Part shown: in pieces, positions 38,438 to 47,300 of the stretch
Position numbering within the stretch: position 1 is the first letter of the stretch
Layout of the letters: every line of letters begins with the position of its first letter
Assembly (NCBI RefSeq): GCF_002075795.1
Contig: NZ_CP020472.1
Span: forward strand, 1,657,001-1,721,000
Direction of reading: 5' to 3'
DNA length: 64,000 bases
DNA from: Shewanella japonica
Lineage (GTDB): Bacteria; Pseudomonadota; Gammaproteobacteria; Enterobacterales; Shewanellaceae
Program-made: the position numbers and the translations under genes
Notes under the pieces: generated by a model
Told to the model about the DNA's origin: nothing
What the model saw: the letters and a program-made list of their open reading frames with translations, nothing else
Database searches by the model: none

Positions 38438-39975
38438 AAAATGCTTAGTCCTACTAATGACATGAATGATGCACATATACCGCCGAAAATAATCAAAATA
38501 ATGGCGAGTTTATCGGGTGATGCAGGCAAACTTGGTGCTGATAGTAACTGCAACATTGGGTAAGCGGTGTAAATATCTGATTTACCAACATCCATTTTTG
38601 CCATGGCTGAAGTTAATACTGCCGAAGCTAATTGATGTTCTCGCTGTAAGTCTGCAAGTTTCGCTGCATCGTCATTGCTGTGTTGTAAACGTTGTTCCCA
38701 TTGATTGATTTGAGCAGTTAACGAGTCAACTTCTGACTGGGTCGCTTTGCGATTAGAGGCGAGTGTGATGAATTCTTGCATCATTTCAGCTCGACCATCA
38801 ACGTCATCAACAGTGAGCATCATGAGTAGTTTTTCATCTTGAAAACCGATCACGGTATTAAAGCGTTTTTTCATGCTGTCTAAAATACTGTCTAACTCTG
38901 CTTTTAATGACACTAAAACAGGATGGCGGGCACCTAATCTGCCAGCATTTTCGATATACATAGTGTTTGCAGTATTGTGCTTTTCAACTAATTGTTGGAA
39001 CAGTTTGTCATTATTTAGCTTTAGCAACATTGCTGCTTGGGCATCACTTAAACCCAAGTGGTTTTCGTATAAAAAGTAACTTGCATTTAACCCTTGTAAT
39101 TCGGCAAGCATAGTGACTTTACTGTGTCTCAGACGTTCGATAGTAATCGCTAACTCTTTAAATTGGTCAAGTGTGACTAAGCCGCGCTCAGATTGAAAAT
39201 CTAAAAGTTGCTTTTGGGTTTCTTTTACTCGAGTTGAATAACTTTTAAGGCCTTCTTTTATTCCGATTTCACGTAAAGCAATTTCGTCTGCGCGTAAATC
39301 ATCTAAAATATTTTGCAACGAGCGATACATTGCCCAGCCTCGCTCTTGAGCTGCTTCTGGACTGTCAGCTTTAATACTGTATTCCATTAAGCCTGTTTGA
39401 CTGGGTAGTTTTAGTTTAGGCTTTTTAATGGCTGATGTTGGAACATCAAGATAGTGAGCTGCACTTTGCATTAACAAGGTGCTCATTGAAATTGCTTTGT
39501 AGTTTTCTCGTGGATCGATGGCAGAGCTCATGTAAGGCGAAATACTAGAGGTACTTGCTTGACCTAAGCTATCAAGGCTTAAAGATGATCCCGCTGCTGC
39601 ACCAGGTAAAATGAGTACCCACTTGCTTACGTATTGCGTTGGCGTGAGCATAATGAAAATGCCTGCCAGTAACCAGATGATGAGTAATGCGCCAAAACCT
39701 GTTTTAAGGTAAAGGCGTTTACGCAATTTAGGCGTCAGTTTACTGCCTTCTAATGTGGCGCGTTTTATCCAATATAAGTAAGCAAGTTCAGAGAAACTTG
39801 TTTGCTCACTCGTTTCGTCATTGTTGTCGTCGGCTTTTTCTTGTTTAGTATTTTGTTGGTCAGTGTGTTGCTGACTATCAGCAATGGCTTTTTCAATAGC
39901 CTGTTCTATAACAGGAGCCGCTTTTTGGCTATCCGTGCTGGTTTGAGTCTTATCTTCATCATGAATTCGGCTCAT
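38377..39975 (-). CDS. Wzz-type polysaccharide chain-length/co-polymerase protein
   Basis: 532 residues from ATG 39975 (MSRIHDEDKTQ), which has AAGGAG six bases before it; eight more codons are open upstream but overlap the previous gene. A charged, low-complexity N-terminal tail (residues 1-60, rich in Gln, Asp and Thr) precedes TM1 (FGALLIIWLLAGIFIML). A long periplasmic part with coiled-coil segments follows, then TM2 (LAIILIIFGGICASFMSLVG) near the C terminus. There is no Walker A/B tyrosine kinase domain, so this is not a full Wzc. It lies 10 bp after the Wza-like gene and overlaps the polymerase gene. Confidence 0.88.
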   Translation of the reverse strand: MSRIHDEDKTQTSTDSQKAAPVIEQAIEKAIADSQQHTDQQNTKQEKADDNNDETSEQTSFSELAYLYWIKRATLEGSKLTPKLRKRLYLKTGFGALLIIWLLAGIFIMLTPTQYVSKWVLILPGAAAGSSLSLDSLGQASTSSISPYMSSAIDPRENYKAISMSTLLMQSAAHYLDVPTSAIKKPKLKLPSQTGLMEYSIKADSPEAAQERGWAMYRSLQNILDDLRADEIALREIGIKEGLKSYSTRVKETQKQLLDFQSERGLVTLDQFKELAITIERLRHSKVTMLAELQGLNASYFLYENHLGLSDAQAAMLLKLNNDKLFQQLVEKHNTANTMYIENAGRLGARHPVLVSLKAELDSILDSMKKRFNTVIGFQDEKLLMMLTVDDVDGRAEMMQEFITLASNRKATQSEVDSLTAQINQWEQRLQHSNDDAAKLADLQREHQLASAVLTSAMAKMDVGKSDIYTAYPMLQLLSAPSLPASPDKLAIILIIFGGICASFMSLVGLSILWIRKPLLRKMLTKKSSTTA

Positions 39976-39985
39976 TGCTGACTCC

Positions 39986-41197
39986 TTACAACCATCCAAT
40001 AAGGGTGGTTGGTACGACTAACTCAGTCACTGTTCTTGCTATTTCGCGCATGTTGGTAACACGAGAGTCATAACATGCAAGACCATCACCAGGAAGTAAT
40101 ACTGGGTTTGATTGATCATTCCAAGCGCTTTGTATTAGTCCATCAATTGAACGCTCAACAACATCAATTTGATTTGAAAGTGGATTCTTGGTTACAAGTA
40201 TCACATAACGACTTGCGTTAGTTGATTGCGCACCACCCACACAGTTAGCTGCGATAGCCCCATTGAGTAAGCGAGTACCATATGGAAAACGTGTTGCTTC
40301 ACGATCGACCGCTGACTGACTGTTTGAGCTAGCTGGCTGTGTTAAATTTGACATAAATACCCTGATCCCTGGAGCTGTCAATTGTGAAGGTCTAGCAAGT
40401 TGATCATTAAACGAATGTGTCGATGGAACATGAACATGATCGCCAGCCATTAATGTCATGCTGGGTACTTTTTCACCTGTTAGCATACCACGTAAATCCA
40501 TATTGAAAACCTGACCATTACGGATAACTTTAATCGCAGAAATATCAGCATCAGGGCGCACACCACCTGAAGATTTTACAGCGGCACCAATACTACGGTT
40601 AATAGCTTGGTCACCAGCATAATTACTACCGTCATCTTTTAGTTCTATCGGTAGTTTCTTATTGATCATGTGTTGTCCAGGTTCAAATACCGCACCTGAA
40701 GTCGTAATTTCAATTGGCGCCCAGCTGATAGGTAAAATACTAATGCGCACTGCGTGAGCTAACATTAACCTTTCATCAATTAGTAGCTTATTGATATATG
40801 TATTTAGCTGTTTAAGTGTTAAGCCTTTTGCTGCAATTGCAGGTAAGTAAGGTAGATAAATATTACCATCGGCATCCACTTCAACATCTTTACTGAATTC
40901 TTCACCGTTTAGGATGTTAATCGAGATTTTGTCACCTACTGATAATGACAATGCTTGATTACTTGCATCGACAATCATGGCTTTGTCACCAAAGATTGGA
41001 GCGGTTGGAAAAGTGGTATGGTTTGAGGTAACCGCACTGACTTTTCGATTGTAAGGTGTTTGCTGACCAAAATAGTGACAGCTAGTAAGTTGTTTTTCTA
41101 AATCACAAACGTCCTGTTGCGCTGGCTGCGAAGGGGTGACGCAAGCGGTTAAACTTGCGACCATTGCGATTGAAATTAGAGTATTAATCATTTTCAT
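39986..41197 (-). CDS. Wza-like polysaccharide export lipoprotein
   Basis: Outer-membrane export channel component. The 403-residue precursor has a short signal peptide ending in the lipobox SLTAC (Cys19). A polysaccharide-export (PES) domain occupies about residues 80-160 (LSVGDKISINILNGEEFSKD), followed by SLBB-type segments. GGGA eight bases before ATG 41197 supports the start. It lies 55 bp after the STAS gene and 10 bp before the chain-length gene, so the order STAS-wza-wzz-wzy forms one operon behind the promoter at 41714. In V. fischeri the STAS gene sypA likewise heads its operon and sypC is the Wza homologue. Confidence 0.9.
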   Translation of the reverse strand: MKMINTLISIAMVASLTACVTPSQPAQQDVCDLEKQLTSCHYFGQQTPYNRKVSAVTSNHTTFPTAPIFGDKAMIVDASNQALSLSVGDKISINILNGEEFSKDVEVDADGNIYLPYLPAIAAKGLTLKQLNTYINKLLIDERLMLAHAVRISILPISWAPIEITTSGAVFEPGQHMINKKLPIELKDDGSNYAGDQAINRSIGAAVKSSGGVRPDADISAIKVIRNGQVFNMDLRGMLTGEKVPSMTLMAGDHVHVPSTHSFNDQLARPSQLTAPGIRVFMSNLTQPASSNSQSAVDREATRFPYGTRLLNGAIAANCVGGAQSTNASRYVILVTKNPLSNQIDVVERSIDGLIQSAWNDQSNPVLLPGDGLACYDSRVTNMREIARTVTELVVPTTLIGWL

Positions 41198-41252
41198 TGC
41201 GTTATTCCCTTTACGTTTAGTTTAGAAAAATTTCAGTTATTGTCAGTTTTTA

Positions 41253-41648
41253 TTAACTGGCTAAATCAGCGATGACACGTTTATCAAAATCAGACTCTTC
41301 GACAATGCTGCTGTGACGTAAAAACTCGAGTGCTAATTTTTCCGTTTCAAAGATTTCGAAAATATGATGTAAACGTGTTAGCTCAATCAGTGATCTCACT
41401 GCGGGTGTTGGCGATAACAAAACAATGTTGCCTTGATAATTGAGTGCTTGATTTCTTGCAGATATAAGCACTGATAATCCACTAGAGTCGATATATTCAA
41501 GGTGCTGCATATCGATGACTAAACGGGTGTGACCTCTATCGATATAATCAACAAGTGCGGCTCTATAAGTTGGTGTGTGCGCCATAAACATTCTGATTGG
41601 TAGGGTTACTACGCTCGCATGTTGCGCTACTTTTAATTCAAATTTCAT
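41253..41648 (-). CDS. STAS-domain anti-sigma-antagonist-like protein (SypA-like)
   Basis: 131-residue STAS protein of the SpoIIAA/RsbV/SypA type. The phospho-acceptor motif is HLEYIDSSGLSVL with the conserved serine at residue 56, the same number as the Ser56 reported for V. fischeri SypA. A 25-residue charged tail follows the domain. In SypA the unphosphorylated form promotes biofilm; SypE kinase and phosphatase activities set its state. Here the candidate kinase and phosphatase are encoded just upstream. It is first in the operon with the Wza-like, Wzz-like and polymerase genes. The SypA name rests on motif, operon position and the regulators nearby, not on a search. Confidence 0.85.
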   Translation of the reverse strand: MKFELKVAQHASVVTLPIRMFMAHTPTYRAALVDYIDRGHTRLVIDMQHLEYIDSSGLSVLISARNQALNYQGNIVLLSPTPAVRSLIELTRLHHIFEIFETEKLALEFLRHSSIVEESDFDKRVIADLAS

Positions 41649-41713
41649 AACGTGCTCCTAGACTGTAATGATGCTTCTATATGTATTGTTTATTTGAAGC
41701 TTGTAGTCTTTAA

Positions 41714-41731
41714 TAGCAGGTACTATGCCAA
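41714..41731 (-). promoter_or_regulatory. Sigma-54 promoter for the STAS-wza-wzz-wzy operon
   Basis: Minus-strand TTGGCATAGTACCTGCTA has the -24 GG and -12 GC exactly 10 bases apart and a consensus TTGGCA. It is preceded by AAAAAG, as are the promoters at 33753 and 36452. The distance to the STAS start is about 66 bp. Confidence 0.85.
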
Positions 41732-41791
41732 CTTTTTATTCGTTTTATTTCAATTGTTTATGTGTTTGTTTTGTTTTTTTGCTATTTGGGT

Positions 41792-41865
41792 TTGCTGTTT
41801 GCGAAGAGGAAAATTGCTGTTTGCAACAGAGGGTTTTGATGATGTTTGCAGTTTGCAATTTGCAA
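41792..41865. promoter_or_regulatory. Cluster of palindromic activator boxes 3 (two perfect, two imperfect)
   Basis: Perfect TTGCA-N3-TGCAA copies lie at 41846-41858 and 41853-41865, overlapping by six bases. A one-mismatch copy lies at 41814-41826 (TTGCTGTTTGCAA), centred about 91 bp from the -24 GG, and a two-mismatch copy at 41792-41804, 22 bp away or two helical turns. This is the densest cluster of the motif in the window and probably marks the main control point. Confidence 0.75.
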
Positions 41866-41870
41866 AATGA

Positions 41871-42265
41871 ACGCATATCAATTGATCTGAGGCAGAATTG
41901 TGACTGGCTATTACATTTTTAAGAGGCTGGAATGCTGGTGTTTAAATATGGAGATAAAGCGCAATACTGAAGTTATGTGTTAAGTGATATAAAAGGGTAA
42001 ATAAGCAGGCTTAATAAAAAGTAAATATAAATAAGAGGCAAAGAGAAGCAAGAGGTGAGAGAAGTAACAGTGTTTCGATTCTATCAATGATTAAAGGAAC
42101 GAGAATACGGCATGAGAAGTTGCAATAGTGGAGTGGTGACAAATAGTAAGGCTACAAGCTTAAACAATAATGAAGGAGGTAGAGTTCAGTATCATTCAGC
42201 AATAAGCTTGTTCTATGTAAACTTGTAGCCAGTCTTGCTTGGGGCAGCGCAATTTTTGTTGGTCA
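41871..42265. other. 395-bp non-coding spacer with long inverted repeat and GGA motifs
   Basis: No open frame of note. It is purine-rich on the + strand, with several GGA triplets (for example AAAGGAACG near 42096, TGGAGTGG near 42129, GAAGGAGG near 42173). GGCTACAAG (42150-42158) pairs with CTTGTAGCC (42222-42230), and the alternative ACAAGCTTA (42153-42161) with TAAGCTTGT (42203-42211). The loop holds a near-perfect Shine-Dalgarno sequence, AAGGAGGT, with no start codon in range. It could be a small RNA or simply an upstream region; no clear promoter was found. Confidence 0.35.
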
Positions 42266-42664
42266 TCAAATTGCTGCCTTTTCTAATGAGAGTCGCAGAT
42301 GAGTGCCTAATACGGTGGCTTTCTTGTTTACCTTGTCCATCCATTGATCCATGATCCACAGGCCTCTGCCATTAGGTCTATCGTTAGTCGGGCACTTTTT
42401 AGGCGCAGAAAGCTCAACAAACTCTGCAGTATCAAGAATATCAACGACGATATTGTCTTTGTTGTTTTGCACTAACAAGGTCACATCCTCTGTGTTATCA
42501 GGGCAATGCTGCGATACATTATTAACGGCCTCCAAGATACAGAGCATTAATTTGAACCTTTGCAGAGAGGCAATTTCGTTAGCAATTAAAAAGGCCTCAA
42601 CTTCATCATAAATCTGTTCAGGTGTCATGAGCTGTAAGTTTAAATTCATTTGTAAACTATTCAT
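42266..42664 (-). CDS. RsbW/SpoIIAB-like serine kinase (HATPase_c_2)
   Basis: 132-residue single-domain GHKL ATPase of the anti-sigma-factor kinase type. The N box is LEAVNNVSQH (Glu45, Asn48-Asn49) and the C-terminal glycine motif is NGRGLWIMDQWMD. The G1 box reads DILDTAEF where active kinases usually have Asp-x-Gly, so ATP binding may be altered. AAGGA six bases before ATG 42664 fixes the start. In V. fischeri the equivalent kinase is the N-terminal domain of SypE; here it is a separate gene 200 bp after the REC-PP2C gene. The likely substrate is the STAS protein at 41253-41648. Confidence 0.82.
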   Translation of the reverse strand: MNSLQMNLNLQLMTPEQIYDEVEAFLIANEIASLQRFKLMLCILEAVNNVSQHCPDNTEDVTLLVQNNKDNIVVDILDTAEFVELSAPKKCPTNDRPNGRGLWIMDQWMDKVNKKATVLGTHLRLSLEKAAI

Positions 42665-42864
42665 TGTTAGTCCTTAAAAGTGGCTATAGCACTTTATGGG
42701 TTAGGTTACTTTGCAGTAAATGATTTAGTTATCAACATTGGCATCAATCAATCTTAATTATCTGATTGTCTTGTATCTTGGCACCACAGCTTCAAAATAG
42801 CGTTAGCCTGTTCATTGCGATACTTTTCTCATTACTATGCCTTTGTAATTCATAAGCTTAGTGA

Positions 42865-44052
42865 CTAAGTTTCGGGTGCTGTAAACAATAACAGCGACAT
42901 ATCATCCTGAGGTTGGTTTTGCTTCCATAGGTTTAATACATAAGTAAGGTGTTTAAGTAATTTATTGGCAGGCAAATTTTTGGCTTCTGCACAACGCTGC
43001 TTGAAACGTGCTAAGCCAAACATGCCATGTTGTGGATGATTGACTTCATAAACACCATCTGAAAAAAGCAGTAACTGTTCGCCAGGGTAAAGCTGATACT
43101 CACCGGTTGAATATTGACTGTTTTTATCAATACCAATAGGGAGACCAGAAGGCACAGATAATGTTTGGACATCATTTTTGGAAATGATTAAAGGCATAGG
43201 GTGGCCTGCACTAGACATGTAAACCTGATGAGTTTTAATATTGATTTTACCAAGGATAACCGTGGCAAATTGGCCTAAATTAGCGGGGTCATCAAACAAT
43301 AAGTTTAATCTGTGCATTAACACTTCTGGTGCAAGTTCCCAATCCATTCTTTGAGGAGATAAGCCTTGAGCTAGGGTGAAACTTAGCATTGCAGCTCTAG
43401 CGCCATGACCCGATACATCAATCACATAAAAACCAATCCACTCTTCATTAATTTTAAAACACTGAAAAATATCGCCAGCAAGTTCTGCTGCAGGTTCAAA
43501 AAAATGCTTAACATGCCAATTATCGAATGATAAATCTTCTTTGGGCAGTAAAGATTGTTGTAAAGTCGCTGCTTGCTCAAGCTCAGTTTGCTTGTTGTTT
43601 AATTCAATTTCTAACTTTTGGTTATTCTCTAATATTTTTTTTTTGGCTTGTATTAACCTCACTGCGGCTAAAACTTTCACCTTTAAAACAGAGGCTAAAA
43701 AAGGCTTAGTAATGTAGTCATCAGCACCTGTTTCCATGGCATAAACCATATCTTCAGTTTTATCGTTACCTGTAAGCAAAAGGAAAAAAGCGGGATTATT
43801 TGAGGCTTTTAAACGTTTACATAATTCTACACCCGTCATATTGGGCATACGCCAATCACTGATGATTAAGTCAAAATCATGCAGTTTACAGGTATCAAGT
43901 GCTGTTAACCCATCTTCACATTGAGTTATTTCAAACTCGATGTCATCAGGTTGAAAGCTTTGGAGTAAACTTGCTATGTAGTAACGCTCGCTAAAAGTGT
44001 CTTCAACTAATAATATTGACAACCTTTTGGGCGTTGTACTTGCATTTTGCAT
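42865..44052 (-). CDS. Response regulator with PP2C/SpoIIE-type phosphatase domain
   Basis: 395 residues. The REC domain (about 10-130) carries the phospho-acceptor Asp66 in DLIISDWRMPNMTG and Lys in YITKPF. A coiled-coil linker (about 135-165) leads to the SpoIIE/PP2C phosphatase domain (about 190-393), with metal-binding aspartates in ELAGDIFQCF, YVIDVSGHGARAAM and LLFSDGVYEV. It probably dephosphorylates the STAS protein when signalled. The gene would correspond to the REC and PP2C parts of V. fischeri SypE. A sigma-54 promoter lies 36 bp upstream of the start on the minus strand. Confidence 0.9.
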   Translation of the reverse strand: MQNASTTPKRLSILLVEDTFSERYYIASLLQSFQPDDIEFEITQCEDGLTALDTCKLHDFDLIISDWRMPNMTGVELCKRLKASNNPAFFLLLTGNDKTEDMVYAMETGADDYITKPFLASVLKVKVLAAVRLIQAKKKILENNQKLEIELNNKQTELEQAATLQQSLLPKEDLSFDNWHVKHFFEPAAELAGDIFQCFKINEEWIGFYVIDVSGHGARAAMLSFTLAQGLSPQRMDWELAPEVLMHRLNLLFDDPANLGQFATVILGKINIKTHQVYMSSAGHPMPLIISKNDVQTLSVPSGLPIGIDKNSQYSTGEYQLYPGEQLLLFSDGVYEVNHPQHGMFGLARFKQRCAEAKNLPANKLLKHLTYVLNLWKQNQPQDDMSLLLFTAPET

Positions 44053-44088
44053 AGCTGTTTCCTAAAAATATAAAGATATGTCTGATAA

Positions 44089-44106
44089 AAGCAATTACTG
44101 TACCTA
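44089..44106 (-). promoter_or_regulatory. Sigma-54 promoter for the REC-PP2C gene
   Basis: Minus-strand TAGGTACAGTAATTGCTT has GG and GC 10 bases apart and a perfect -12 TTGCT; the -24 is TAGGTAC rather than TTGGCAC. The palindromic box at 44191-44203 is centred about 93 bp upstream of the GG. Confidence 0.7.
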
Positions 44107-44190
44107 AATTGTTTTAGTGTTTAATATCAGTGTTATAGCGTATGTTGTTATTTAGGTTTATTCATGTTTTTTCATTTTGCGAATAATTTT

Positions 44191-44203
44191 TTGCAAAATG
44201 CAA
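44191..44203. promoter_or_regulatory. Palindromic activator box 4 (TTGCA-AAA-TGCAA)
   Basis: Perfect TTGCA-N3-TGCAA in the 256-bp divergent spacer between the REC-PP2C gene and the hybrid kinase gene. It is at the right distance for the promoter at 44089 and could also influence the kinase gene on the other side. A half-site ATTTTGCGAA lies at 44174-44183. Confidence 0.7.
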
Positions 44204-44225
44204 CAAGGTGATTCATAGTGAGTTG

Positions 44226-44241
44226 TGGCGTGGTTATTGTC
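44226..44241 (+). promoter_or_regulatory. Weak sigma-54-like promoter for the hybrid kinase gene
   Basis: TGGCGTGGTTATTGTC has GG and GT 10 bases apart, with TTG before the GT, like the variant at 36452. No palindromic box lies about 92 bp upstream on this strand; the nearest is only 30 bp away. A sigma-70 promoter is an equally good explanation. Confidence 0.35.
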
Positions 44242-44282
44242 AGCTCTGTCAGCGCTTTTTCAGCTTGAAAACATGGATTGAT

Positions 44283-44295
44283 TTGCAAAATGCAA
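44283..44295. promoter_or_regulatory. Palindromic box 5 adjacent to the hybrid kinase start
   Basis: Perfect TTGCA-AAA-TGCAA ending 13 bases before the TTG start and abutting the AGGAGAAGG ribosome-binding region. It is downstream of any promoter in the spacer. Binding here would repress or act as a roadblock rather than activate, suggesting negative feedback on the sensor kinase. Confidence 0.6.
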
Positions 44296-44308
44296 TAGGA
44301 GAAGGAAT

Positions 44309-47300
44309 TTGTCTTTCAGATTAAAAGCCATCATTGCGATTGGATTGATGCAATCAGCACTATTACTGATGCTAATTTATAATAGCTTAGGGGTAATAAA
44401 GACCGCGAATCAAGCCGAAATCCAACAGCAAGGTCACCTGTCTGCAATACTGGTCGCCAATAGTGTTGATGTGAATGACCCTCGTCAATCCATTCTTTTA
44501 CTCAAGCAATCCCTCGAAGAACACCAAATAAGCCATATAGAATCAGTGCAAGTATTTAAAGCTGATAAACGCTTATATGCCGCTGAGCGCAATAATCTTG
44601 GTGAGTTTGCCTTAATTGAACAGCCTGTTCGTAGCGATAACCTAGTACCTATTGAAGCTCAATCTAATAATGGCAGTGGAGTGTCAATAAAGGTAATGGT
44701 GAATACTGACGAGTTTGATCACAGCGTTAATGGTGTCGCGATTAAATATAGTGCCTTGATGCTGCTCGTGATTGTGCTGATATCCATTTTATCTTGGTAT
44801 CAGGGACTTAACCTTATCAAACATGTGTTCAATATCCAGCGGGCATCTAAACAAGTTCTCGAAGGCGATACAGGGGTTCAAGTTAACGAGCCAGGCACTC
44901 AAGATATTACAGATACCACCAATGCCTTTAATGAAATGCTGCAATTTTTAGATCAGCAGCGCCACGATCTTCAAGGTGCCAATGTCCGATTAAATACCAT
45001 TTTAGATTCTGCAGCAGACGGCTTTGTGATTATTGACACTAGCGGTGTGATAACCGAAGTCAATAAAGCGGTAAGTAGTTTATTTGGTTATCAAAAAGAA
45101 GAATTAATAGACCAGAATGTATCCATTCTCATGCCGATGGCTGATAGGTTTATGCATGATGGTTATATTCAGGATTACTTAAAAGGCGGTGACGCCAAAA
45201 TTGTTGGCTTAGGTGGTGGACGAGCATTAAAAGCTCAACATAAAGAAGGCCACCTTTTTCCGATTGAGTTGTCTATTTCCAAAATGGAAATCGATGGTGA
45301 TGTGTTATTTCTTGGCTTTATTAAAGACATGTCTGAACTTAAAAAGGAACAAGCATCTGCGGCTCGAACTCAATCAATTCATTTAGCAACATTAGAAGCC
45401 AGCCACGATGCGTTAATCACGATTAATATCGCCGGGCGAGTAGAAGAGTTTAATGCTGCAGCTGTGAAGTTGTTTGGCTACGAGCGTGAGGAAGCTTTAG
45501 GCGAGTTACTTGAGGATTTGATTATTCCTGAAGGGTTCCATAAGGCGCATAAAAATGGCATGGATCATCATCGTAAAACCGGTGAAGGGCCAGTGTTGAA
45601 TAACCGAATAGAAGTGCCAGCACATAATAAAGCAGGAGACGAATTCCCTGTGGAGTTGCGGGTTATACCGATTCAATTAGATGACGAAATGTATTACACC
45701 GCTTTTTTACGTAATATTTCAGAACAGAAATCAAAAGAAGAAGAACTGCGCCAAGCTAAAGAGCAAGCCGAAGAGGGCAGTAAAGCAAAATCTCGCTTCT
45801 TAGCAACAATGAGCCATGAGATCCGCTCACCACTTAATGCGGTGCTCGGTAGTGTTGATTTATTGCTTGATTCTAGCTTAGAGAAAGGTCAGAGGATGTA
45901 CGCTAGGACGGCTAAAGAAGCTGGTTCTGTGCTGTTAAGTACCATTAATGATATTTTGGACTTTTCAAAAATTGAAGCGGGCCAAATGGTGTTGGAGCCC
46001 AAAGAGTTTGAACCTGACGAATTAGTGGCGCAAGTATTACAAATCTTATCCCATAAAGCCCATGATAAAGGGGTTCATTTAGCCAGTTATATCAATCGAA
46101 ATGTACCGCAAAAGCTGGTGGGTGATGCGCAGCGTATTAGGCAGGTGGTGCAAAACTTAGTAGATAATGCGATTAAGTTTTCTACTGAGGGATGTATCTC
46201 TGTGGAAGTTTGGATCCCAAATCGTGATAACGATAAAGTGCAATTATGTTGTCGAGTCACTGATCAAGGTATTGGTATTGGTGATGCCTCGCAGGAGAAA
46301 CTCTTTAGAGAATTCTCTCAGGTTCATGATACTCATACCACAAGTTACGCTGGCACAGGTTTAGGTTTAGCGATTTGTTCAGAACTTGCTCGAATGATGG
46401 GCGGTAAATTAGTGGTTGAAAGTAAGCTGGGTGAAGGTAGCCAATTTACCTTATCTGTATTGTTAGATGAATCTAGTCAAGCCAGTAATCACAATGTTCG
46501 CTTACCAGAGCACCCGCGTGTACTTCTTATTCACCCCGATGAAACCTTGTGTAAACTGATTAAGAAACAGTACAGTCAATATGGTGTTGAAACGAAGTAT
46601 GAGCACCATGTTAGCGATATATTTAATAGTAAAATAGTGCGTGGACGATTTGATTTAATCATGCTCGATGATGCATGTCTCTTATCTGCTAAAGAAAAAG
46701 ATGTCAGTATTTTACACAGTGATTATTTATTCGAAACTGGCTATATCGCAGCTCTTGCCACTGGCGTTAATAATGATGCGCAATCACTGATAGAAAAATT
46801 GGGCATTGAAGAATCGGTGAGTAAACCGCTAAGCCGTGCAATGCTATTGAGTTTAATTAGTGGCGCGACAGCTGAAAATAAACATGAAAAGCCATTAGAG
46901 AAAGTCGCTAGTTTACCTCAAGGCTGCCGCCTATTATTAGCTGAAGATAGCCCTGCTAATCAGATGGTCGCAGGTACAATGCTCACCAATGAAGGCGCTG
47001 TAATGACCTATGCCAATAATGGCGTAGAAGCTGTTGAATTAGCACTGAGTCAAGACTTTGATTTGATATTGATGGATATCAGAATGCCTGAAATGGATGG
47101 CTTAGAGGCATGTCAAAAGATATTAGCTCATAAACCAGATCAAATTATTCTGGCGATGACTGCCAATGTATTTAGTGAAGAAATCGCTGCGTGTAAAGCC
47201 GTTGGCATGCTTGATTGTATTGGTAAACCTGTGAATAAATCTGACTTGATCTCAGGTGTGAGTCATTGGTTAGGTCAAGTAAAGCAGGCATCTTCAATGG

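Noticed and set aside
41652..41922. Short + strand frames with hydrophobic, Cys- and Phe-rich translations
   Set aside because: They cover the sigma-54 promoter and activator boxes, have no ribosome-binding signal, and the hydrophobicity comes from T-rich DNA.
42235..42262. Possible terminator TTGC...GCAATTTTT for a + strand small RNA
   Set aside because: Only four or five base pairs in the stem; too weak to call on its own.
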